A stretch of DNA of 15,335 nt from Anaerolineae bacterium (GTDB taxonomy: Bacteria; Chloroflexota; Anaerolineae; JAFGEY01): contig JAFGJF010000029.1 of assembly GCA_016929205.1 (NCBI GenBank), positions 1 to 15,335 of the forward strand, in the 5' to 3' direction. Below are positions 1 through 4,549 of this stretch, piece by piece. Under the pieces are notes generated by a model. It did no database searches. It worked only from the letters and a program-made list of their open reading frames with translations, and was not told where the DNA came from. The translations under genes were made by a program, and so were the position numbers. The stretch's first letter is position 1, and each line of letters starts with the position of its first letter.

Positions 1-18
1 ATCATCAACCTTGGCAAA

Positions 19-405
19 TCAGCATTGTTCTCGCGTACGTCGTACACCAGCCCACAAAAAGCTAAACACTTGAAGTTCGGACGAATCGTTTTGACTCGCG
101 ATCCTATTTGGATGAACGGCAGAGCTACTGGAAAAGGATGCCTGTTCAGGCACATCGACCAGCGATCGACTGACGCGCGTTCCGCATCCGTGTTCTGGGG
201 CATCAAGGCCGAATGCAATCCCCACAGAACCAAGCGCGGTGATCACCCCCTGGCGATAGATGTTGATCAGCTTTTGGATCGGTACATTCTGAAAATCAGG
301 ATCCTCCAATAGCTGAGTCACCAAGGTGAAAGAGCCTTCGCTTGCCACAAACGTCGACCGCAGTACATTGAGGATATCCTCGCGAAAATAAACGTCTAGT
401 GCCAT
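19..405 (-). CDS. Hypothetical protein, 128 aa, third gene of the FtsK-like operon
   Basis: I do not recognise this protein. The start is placed at the ATG at 405 because AAAGG lies seven bases before it; the open frame upstream only overlaps the end of the ATPase gene. It begins four bases after the ATPase stop, so it is almost certainly cotranscribed and probably translationally coupled. The N-terminal half (residues 1-65) looks globular and helical, with a short hydrophobic stretch near residues 53-66. The C-terminal half is Ser-rich and of low complexity, with one Cys near its middle (about residue 74) and one at the very end. The tail could be disordered or could be a read-on after an old frameshift; the sequence alone does not decide. 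Its role is presumably tied to the DNA translocase ahead of it, but this is inference from position only. Confidence 0.55.
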   Translation of the reverse strand: MALDVYFREDILNVLRSTFVASEGSFTLVTQLLEDPDFQNVPIQKLINIYRQGVITALGSVGIAFGLDAPEHGCGTRVSRSLVDVPEQASFSSSSAVHPNRIASQNDSSELQVFSFLWAGVRRTREQC

Positions 406-409
406 CTTT

Positions 410-1867
410 TTACCTTTCTTGGGTGCTATGAGGGGGCTGTGAGGCGACGATGCCACCAGCTCTGGTTTCATCGGTGGAAGCCGTTTCGGGTAGTTTATCC
501 TGCCCGGCCATGGTGCGAAAGACGATGCGCAGCAGTTCCTCCGTCACCCGGCGGGCATCGACGACCGACTCGGGCGGAGACAACCAGCCGTTGTGCTCCC
601 AGCGCTGCCCCAGCTTGACCAGTTGGCGGTGCGAAATCTGGCCCTTGAACTGTTCGTACAGTCGCTTGATCGGGAACGCGCCGTCGAGTTCCTCGTGAGC
701 ATAGAGGACCAGCTCCCGCTCGATGGGCAGCAGGGTCGCGCCGTTCGCGGCTGCCCAGCGCCGGGTCAGGGCCAGCACCGCGTCATCGGAGACGTGAAAG
801 CCTTGCAGTTCAACTAGGGCCCCTTCCATACGGGCCACCATACGGCCGCGAATGGTGCGCGGCAGATTCTGCGCGCCGGCACAGCCGAGAATGGTGCGCG
901 AGTGCTCCGAGGTGGTGACTCGGAAGGCGATGCGCGTGGACATGTTGCCTCGGATCAGCGTGTTGAGCACTTCGGCCTTGGGGTTTTGCGTGGACAGAAC
1001 CATGATCAACCCGAACGCCGCGCCCTTGCTCGACAACCGAATCAAGTTCTTGTAAAAGGTGCTCTTGAGCCCGGCCTGCAGGGCAATGTCGCTGACCTCA
1101 TCGATGACGACCAGGATCAGCGGCAAGGCCGGTTCATCGACCCTGGCCATACGCTGATTGTAGGTTGTCAGGTTGCGGGCAAAAACCCCGGCAAACAACT
1201 CGCGCCGCCGGTCCATCTCGGCAACCAGCCAACCGGTCACTTCGGTGGCCTTGCGGGGCTCGATGGCCACCGGCTTGACCAGGTGAGGGATGCCGTCAAA
1301 AGGCGTAAACTCGACACCCTTGGGATCGATCAGGGCCAGTTGGAGCTCTTGCGGAGTATAGGTGGCGAGCAGGGCGACCAACATCGCGTTCAGCCAGGTG
1401 GATTTGCCGCTGCGGCTCTCGCCGCCCACCAGGATGTGCGACATTTCCAGCAGGCTGCGCCACTCTGCGCCGTCCTTGGTCTGCCCGATCGGAATCATGA
1501 ACGTACCGGACGGCCGGGTGCTCAAATCGAGCTTGACCCTGGTCGGCAGCCGCTGCTTGTGTTGGGGCTGCAGCTCGATGCAGTAGGTCAGGCCGGTGGT
1601 ATTGAGCTTGTGCACCGGCTTGCCAACGACGGCCTTGAGGTGATGGATCGTATCGGGATGAGTCAGCTTGGCGATGCTGACGCGCGGGGGCAGGCGCTGC
1701 ACATCCACCTCGAGCACGCCGTATTGATCGCTGACCACGCCCAACTGGCGGAACGAGATTTCGATCAGGTCGTCGTTCTTGGTTCGATAGCAATAGCCAA
1801 GCCGCGTGAGCGCATTACGGATCCGCTCCGCGGCCTCGTACACTTCGAACCGGGGGTCCAGGTCCAT
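410..1867 (-). CDS. FtsK/SpoIIIE-type DNA translocase-like ATPase (soluble, 485 aa)
   Basis: A P-loop ATPase of the FtsK/SpoIIIE (HerA-FtsK) superfamily, which in other systems moves double-stranded DNA during division, sporulation or conjugation. Residues 1-120 form an N-terminal region. Walker A GGESRSGKS lies at 148-156, LIDPKGVEF at 179-187, Walker B LILVVIDEV at 250-258 and the sensor-like segment LSTQNP at 291-296. Residues about 385-450 look like a winged-helix tail, as in FtsK gamma domains. No membrane helix is visible, unlike full-length FtsK. The ATG at 1867 was chosen over an ATG 14 codons upstream because AGGGG lies five bases before it and it sits seven bases after the preceding stop. 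The gene before it encodes a small membrane protein that could be the anchor. A plasmid or ICE transfer ATPase is the main alternative to a segregation role. Confidence 0.87.
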   Translation of the reverse strand: MDLDPRFEVYEAAERIRNALTRLGYCYRTKNDDLIEISFRQLGVVSDQYGVLEVDVQRLPPRVSIAKLTHPDTIHHLKAVVGKPVHKLNTTGLTYCIELQPQHKQRLPTRVKLDLSTRPSGTFMIPIGQTKDGAEWRSLLEMSHILVGGESRSGKSTWLNAMLVALLATYTPQELQLALIDPKGVEFTPFDGIPHLVKPVAIEPRKATEVTGWLVAEMDRRRELFAGVFARNLTTYNQRMARVDEPALPLILVVIDEVSDIALQAGLKSTFYKNLIRLSSKGAAFGLIMVLSTQNPKAEVLNTLIRGNMSTRIAFRVTTSEHSRTILGCAGAQNLPRTIRGRMVARMEGALVELQGFHVSDDAVLALTRRWAAANGATLLPIERELVLYAHEELDGAFPIKRLYEQFKGQISHRQLVKLGQRWEHNGWLSPPESVVDARRVTEELLRIVFRTMAGQDKLPETASTDETRAGGIVASQPPHSTQER

Positions 1868-1874
1868 ACAACCC

Positions 1875-2495
1875 CTACTTTTCCCCCGTCTCCAGCAGCA
1901 GCCGTTCAATGTGCGAAGGCTCCAGATCGAGCATCTTGACTTCCGGCAGGGGACGGCCGATCCTGTTCTGGTTAAACATGTCGGTCGAGACCGGCCCGCC
2001 GGAAGGAAGCGAGTTATAGCCGCTCACGGCAGCGCGCAGCGCTTGCGTGGCCTGAGCCTGGCCTGTGACCTGGAACTGGGCCGCTGCCTCTCCCGGCGGA
2101 AGCGGGTGCTGCACGGTCAGCGCCGGCACGCCGTTGGCATAGACGGTCGTCGCCGTGGGGGCGCGGTTTGGATCGTGAAAGACCTTGGCCTGGCCAATGC
2201 GCCCCTCACGGACGGGATACAAGCCGGCATTGTTGGGATAGAGGGTGTTGACGCGGTGATTGATCCAGCGGACCAGGCCCACCCCTACCCCACCAAAGAC
2301 AAAGAGCACCACGCCGCCCAACAAGACGCGAAACGCGACCTGGAACGGGACCATGGTGCGCGAAACTTGCAGGCTCATCGCCGTACGTTCCAATTCATAT
2401 GCCGATGGTTCTCGCGAACCACCCCCCAACCACGCGCCCAGCCCCAGGGCGATGACGATCGCCGTCATAACGCCAATCACAACAAAACGCTTCAT
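1875..2495 (-). CDS. Two-helix membrane protein, 206 aa, first gene of the FtsK-like operon
   Basis: Not recognised as a named family. Hydrophobic helices lie at residues 4-23 and 53-76, joined by a short polar segment. The remaining 130 residues (77-206) are soluble. They contain a Pro/Gly/Ala-rich stretch and end in a charged segment (EPSHIERLLLETGEK) that looks like an amphipathic helix. The start is well supported by GAGGAG nine bases upstream. The stop is seven bases ahead of the ATPase start. Because the ATPase lacks its own membrane domain, a plausible inference is that this protein tethers it, as membrane partners do for some plasmid transfer ATPases. It is the first gene behind the strong promoter at 2558-2587, so its translation starts just after the putative SOS-type operator. 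Confidence 0.75.
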   Translation of the reverse strand: MKRFVVIGVMTAIVIALGLGAWLGGGSREPSAYELERTAMSLQVSRTMVPFQVAFRVLLGGVVLFVFGGVGVGLVRWINHRVNTLYPNNAGLYPVREGRIGQAKVFHDPNRAPTATTVYANGVPALTVQHPLPPGEAAAQFQVTGQAQATQALRAAVSGYNSLPSGGPVSTDMFNQNRIGRPLPEVKMLDLEPSHIERLLLETGEK

Positions 2496-2520
2496 GATGG
2501 GCTCCTCCTCACCTTGCCGG

Positions 2521-2561
2521 AAATTAGAACAAATGTTCTATTCGAACATTTGTTCTAATTT
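2521..2561. promoter_or_regulatory. Double SOS-like operator: two GAAC-N4-GTTC boxes in a perfect 18-bp inverted repeat
   Basis: The arms 2521-2538 and 2544-2561 are perfect inverted repeats separated by five bases. Each arm contains its own dyad: GAACAAATGTTC (2527-2538) and GAACATTTGTTC (2544-2555), with centres 17 bp apart. GAAC-N4-GTTC is the core of the Bacillus-type LexA (DinR/Cheo) box. The right arm overlaps the -10 at 2558-2563 and the left arm lies over the expected transcription start, which is a classic repressor position. LexA as the binder is inference; an element-encoded repressor is the alternative. Confidence 0.7.
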
Positions 2562-2587
2562 TACCATATTTCGCCCCTCGCTGTCAA
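2558..2587 (-). promoter_or_regulatory. Promoter of the FtsK-like operon
   Basis: On the minus strand, a perfect -35 TTGACA (2582-2587) is followed after 18 bp by the -10 TAAAAT (2558-2563, five of six consensus). The start codon of the membrane protein gene lies about 60 bases downstream. The -10 is overlapped by the right arm of the inverted-repeat operator. Confidence 0.7.
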
Positions 2588-2633
2588 GGGGCAGTTTTTA
2601 TGTGAACCTAGCTTCAGCATATACAGAAATGAC

Positions 2634-2682
2634 AAAAAGCAATTTGGCGAATGTTTTTAACATAACATGTTCACAAAATTGC
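2634..2682 (-). terminator. Probable weak terminator after the parMR-like pair
   Basis: On the minus strand, GCAATTT (2676-2682) can pair with AAATTGC (2639-2645). The long loop holds an inner ATGTT/AACAT stem, and TTTTTG follows at 2633-2638. It lies about 125 bases downstream of the ribbon-helix-helix gene and before the next promoter. The AT-rich stem is weak, so the call is tentative. Nothing else coding is seen in the 2562-2805 gap. Confidence 0.4.
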
Positions 2683-2805
2683 TGAAAATTCACAAGCCAA
2701 ATCTATGATTTCAAGCTGCAATCGTGTCCATCAGGCGAACTCTCACCCTATTGGCGCGCCGTTCATCGAATGGATCACTTGGAGAAGCTATGCTGATTGA
2801 ACGTT

Positions 2806-3027
2806 TCAGAACAACGCATCCAACGCCGCAGCCAGATCGGGGTCTTCGCGGGGCACGCGTTCGACACGCCGCTGCTGCCCGCGCAGATAGGCCCGCAGCG
2901 CGTCGCGGATCGCGTCGCTGCGCCGGCGAGGCTGCATGGAGGCCAGCCAGTCGATCAACGCGTCGTCGCGGCCCGATTGCAACCTGAATTGGGGACGTAA
3001 CTCTTGCGTTGCTGCCAGCTCGCTCAT
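2806..3027 (-). CDS. Ribbon-helix-helix DNA-binding protein, 73 aa, ParR-like
   Basis: A small predicted DNA-binding protein. Residues 12-17 (PQFRLQ) fit the single beta strand of a ribbon-helix-helix fold, 20-31 (RDDALIDWLASM) helix A, and 37-49 (DAIRDALRAYLRG) helix B after the PRRRS turn. An acidic tail (about 60-73) follows. Its ATG comes immediately after the TAG of the actin-like gene, with only a weak GTGGGG ahead, so translation is probably coupled. In R1-type parMRC loci the adaptor ParR is a ribbon-helix-helix protein encoded directly downstream of parM, which is the arrangement here. By that analogy it would bind centromere repeats and cap the filament. At 73 residues it is shorter than ParR of R1, and a CopG-type autorepressor is the alternative. 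A longer open frame on the same strand (2711-3043) is in another register and is a shadow. Confidence 0.75.
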   Translation of the reverse strand: MSELAATQELRPQFRLQSGRDDALIDWLASMQPRRRSDAIRDALRAYLRGQQRRVERVPREDPDLAAALDALF

Positions 3028-4035
3028 CTAGGCCGCGCCCCACTTGCGCCGCCCATAGCGCTCAAAGCCGCGCACGTTGGCCATGGCAGCATCGTCCAGG
3101 GTGCGCGCGTGCGGGTAGCAACGGCCGATGCGATCGCCCAGGGCAATCGCCCCGCCGCCGGTGACGAGCACGGCGTCGAGGTCCCGCCCATCTCCCCACA
3201 ACGTCCCGGCCTCGGCCAGAACCTCTTCGGCGATGGCATCGAGAACCGGGTGGGCCAGCCATTCGATGTCGCGCTGCTCGCCAAAGACGGTGACGTACCC
3301 GCGCCGGACGATTTCGTCCACCTCGTGCAAACGCAGGTCGAGGCCAAAGGCGTCGAGGATCGAGCGGCCGATCAACTGGTAAGCCCTGGACATAGCCGTC
3401 GCGATCGATCCCGATCCCTTTTCGATGTAGCGCAGGGCGTCGACCAGCACATAGTCGGTGGTAAAGGTGCCGACGTCAATGATCCCCAGCCGGCCCCGCG
3501 CCAGTTTTTCGTCGACGATCCGGCCATCGGCATCGAGAATGGTGCAGAACAACGAGCCGAAAGGCTGCGGCACAACCAGCAGTTCGTCGATGGAGAAGCG
3601 CTGCACGACCTGCCGTCCATTGACACGCCGCAAAACGTGATCGCCGCTCAACTGCTCGACCACCTTGTCGCGGTCGGCGTACCACTGCGTGGGCAGGCCG
3701 GTCACCACGCGGAACGCACCATGTTCGCTGGTGGGCCCAACCAGTTCGCTCAACGCGGATAGAAAAAGCAGCCGGGCAGAGGGATCCTGCACGCGGCTGC
3801 GGTCGAGCAGCGTCCAGTGAACGCGGCTCTGCAACAAGGCCAGTTCGCCGACAAAGCGATCGCCCTGTTCGGTGATCACGGCAATCTGGCCGTCGTGCTG
3901 GTTTGCGCCCGCCCGGTTCAGGTCCGATTCATAGCGCACGCGCTCGGACTTGCCAACCACGCTGGGGAAAACCACCTGGTTTGCACCACATGCGGCCTTG
4001 GTATAACCATAACCAATATCCACGCCAACGATCAT
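3028..4035 (-). CDS. ParM/StbA-type actin-like ATPase, 335 aa
   Basis: A member of the actin/Hsp70 ATPase superfamily close to plasmid-segregation ParM/StbA/Alp proteins, which polymerise with ATP to push DNA copies apart. Phosphate-1 motif VDIGYGYTK lies at residues 5-13, phosphate-2 LGIIDVGTFTTDY at 183-195 and the adenosine motif AVLVTGGGAIALG at 288-300. VTGLPTQWY at 111-119 is typical of the ParM-like interdomain region. Length matches the family (about 320-340). The ATG at 4035 is chosen because GGAGG lies just upstream; the open frame continues 64 codons further but that part is leader RNA. The protein is followed without a gap by a ribbon-helix-helix gene, supporting a partition pair. 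The leader holds tandem 9-bp repeats, an intrinsic terminator and an antisense RNA region. A cytoskeletal or phage role is possible; partition is inference. Confidence 0.85.
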   Translation of the reverse strand: MIVGVDIGYGYTKAACGANQVVFPSVVGKSERVRYESDLNRAGANQHDGQIAVITEQGDRFVGELALLQSRVHWTLLDRSRVQDPSARLLFLSALSELVGPTSEHGAFRVVTGLPTQWYADRDKVVEQLSGDHVLRRVNGRQVVQRFSIDELLVVPQPFGSLFCTILDADGRIVDEKLARGRLGIIDVGTFTTDYVLVDALRYIEKGSGSIATAMSRAYQLIGRSILDAFGLDLRLHEVDEIVRRGYVTVFGEQRDIEWLAHPVLDAIAEEVLAEAGTLWGDGRDLDAVLVTGGGAIALGDRIGRCYPHARTLDDAAMANVRGFERYGRRKWGAA

Positions 4036-4054
4036 GTCGCCCTCCTCACAAAAA

Positions 4055-4081
4055 TACAGGATGTACAGGATTTGCAAGATG
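4055..4081. repeat. Three tandem 9-bp repeats just upstream of the actin-like gene
   Basis: Consecutive units read TACAGGATG, TACAGGATT and TGCAAGATG on the plus strand, followed by a degenerate AAGGATTTT. They lie 20 bases ahead of the actin-like start codon, next to its ribosome binding site. Short direct repeats next to parM genes are ParR-binding centromeres in known systems, so this is a candidate parC-like site. A generic dispersed ACAGGAT-type repeat is the alternative. Confidence 0.5.
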
Positions 4082-4167
4082 AAGGATTTTTGCGCGGCTG
4101 GCGATTCTTGCGGCGCGTGATGCTGCACGTTGTGCCACAAGAACCGCCAACTCCCTGCGCAAGCCCT

Positions 4168-4206
4168 GCGTTGGGCGGACGGGCCGTCTAGACATCCGCC
4201 CAATGC
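4168..4206. repeat. Imperfect inverted repeat in the actin-like gene's leader
   Basis: The arms 4168-4179 and 4195-4206 match at 11 of 12 positions, with a 15-base loop that carries the palindrome GTCTAGAC. In the leftward RNA it would form a hairpin just after the terminator. The GTCTAG sequence in the loop also occurs in the terminator arms, so pairing between the two hairpins is possible. No U-run follows, so it is not a terminator. Confidence 0.5.
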
Positions 4207-4230
4207 CACCAGACACTTGCCAAACAAAAA

Positions 4231-4265
4231 CGTCTAGCCCACTGTCGCTGACAGTGGGCTAGACG
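4231..4265 (-). terminator. Strong intrinsic terminator inside the actin-like operon leader (candidate attenuator)
   Basis: Perfect 16-bp arms (4231-4246 and 4250-4265) with a 3-base loop. On the minus strand the hairpin is followed by TTTTTGTTT; on the plus strand no T-run follows. It stands about 195 bases before the actin-like start codon and downstream of the leftward promoter at 4392-4420, with no ATG-initiated gene between. It therefore either ends a noncoding leftward RNA or attenuates the actin-like operon. Its 5' arm (minus reading) contains AGCCCACTGTC, complementary to a near copy upstream in the same RNA. Confidence 0.8.
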
Positions 4266-4287
4266 CCGCGCCCAGGGCCGGCTGTTA

Positions 4288-4316
4288 TTGCACGTCTTGT
4301 ACGATCGTGTTATAAT
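4288..4316 (+). promoter_or_regulatory. Promoter of a short plus-strand RNA
   Basis: The -35 TTGCAC (4288-4293), a 17-bp spacer and a perfect -10 TATAAT (4311-4316) preceded by TGT, an extended -10. No open frame of meaningful length follows. Instead two hairpins and a T-run end within about 75 bases, so the promoter appears to make a small noncoding RNA. Confidence 0.75.
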
Positions 4317-4321
4317 CACAA

Positions 4322-4337
4322 CCAGCCCGCCACTGTC
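4322..4337 (-). promoter_or_regulatory. Candidate antiterminator segment in the leftward leader RNA
   Basis: On the minus strand this reads GACAGTGGCGGGCTGG. It can pair with the terminator 5' arm (minus reading of 4250-4265): seven pairs for GACAGTG, a 3-base bulge, then about six more for GGCTGG. That pairing would prevent the terminator. The same segment forms the 3' arm of a leader hairpin and lies inside the region complementary to the short plus-strand RNA. The pairing is visible; its use as an antiterminator is inference. Confidence 0.5.
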
Positions 4338-4391
4338 TCCTCAGTGGTGGGTCAAGGTTGCCGGAGGGTCCAGCTCCGGCAACCTGCTTTT
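4323..4391 (+). ncRNA. Predicted small RNA (about 70 nt), antisense to the actin-like operon leader
   Basis: A transcript from the promoter at 4288-4316 would start near 4323. Hairpin 1 pairs 4326-4335 with 4342-4351 (ten pairs, one G-U), with a six-base loop UCUCCU. Hairpin 2 pairs 4355-4366 with 4374-4385 (12 perfect pairs), with loop GGUCCAG, followed by GC and TTTT at 4388-4391, an intrinsic terminator. No open frame of useful size is present. Almost the whole RNA is complementary to the first 60 or so bases of the leftward RNA that starts near 4385, so the two would carry complementary loops able to kiss. This is the form of plasmid counter-transcribed RNAs. I cannot assign it to a known RNA family. 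Confidence 0.6.
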
Positions 4392-4420
4392 ATGATACCA
4401 CACCTTTTGCGTTTTGTCAA
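4392..4420 (-). promoter_or_regulatory. Leftward promoter for the actin-like operon leader
   Basis: On the minus strand, a perfect -35 TTGACA (4415-4420), a 17-bp spacer and -10 TATCAT (4392-4397) with extended TGG ahead. The RNA would start near 4385, exactly at the first base of a 12-bp hairpin, and run to the terminator at 4231 or, on readthrough, into the actin-like gene about 350 bases away. The -35 lies inside the palindrome at 4413-4427. Confidence 0.75.
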
Positions 4421-4427
4421 TGACAAA
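4413..4427. promoter_or_regulatory. Operator-like palindrome TTTGTCA-A-TGACAAA
   Basis: A perfect 7-bp dyad with one central base, covering the -35 of the leftward promoter. It belongs to a 45-bp-spaced direct repeat: TTGCGTTTTGTCAATGAC (4407-4424) against TTGCGTTTAGTCAATAAC (4452-4469), 16 of 18 identical. The binder is presumably the adjacent XRE-family protein. Confidence 0.6.
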
Positions 4428-4451
4428 TGTCAGTAAAAAATCAGAAAACTC

Positions 4452-4480
4452 TTGCGTTTAGTCAATAACTGTGGTATAAT
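4452..4480 (+). promoter_or_regulatory. Promoter of the XRE-type regulator gene, with a second operator-like site
   Basis: The -35 TTGCGT (4452-4457), a 17-bp spacer and perfect -10 TATAAT (4475-4480) with extended TGG. The spacer carries GTCAATAAC, a one-mismatch copy of the GTCAATGAC core of the upstream palindrome, so the site could be autoregulatory. TGTGGTAT at 4470-4477 is mirrored by ATACCACA at 4395-4402 in the divergent promoter. The leader to the start codon is about 63 bases. Confidence 0.75.
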
Positions 4481-4549
4481 GAAATCGAAGAGACGAACCT
4501 GTGACGCTAGAGATTCGGTCACCCGTACCTGGCATACAGAAAGATCGAA

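Noticed and set aside
902..1939. A 345-codon plus-strand open frame
   Set aside because: It is antisense to the FtsK-like ATPase, which has clear Walker motifs, ribosome binding sites and operon spacing. The plus frame gives low-complexity text and no family motif.
3004..3762. A 252-codon plus-strand open frame
   Set aside because: Mirror frame of the actin-like ATPase; no ribosome binding site or recognisable motif.
4055..4090. CRISPR-like short repeats
   Set aside because: Units are 9 bp without spacers, and no cas gene is present.
4036..4227. A 64-residue N-terminal extension of the actin-like protein
   Set aside because: The conserved VDIGYGYTK motif normally starts near residue 5, and GGAGG precedes the ATG at 4035. 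The extension would be translated from a hairpin-rich leader.
4319..4343. A GAGGAG-GTG mini open frame (five codons) in the leftward leader RNA
   Set aside because: The spacing of three bases is too short and the GAGGAG sits in a hairpin loop complementary to the small RNA. A leader peptide is possible but unsupported.
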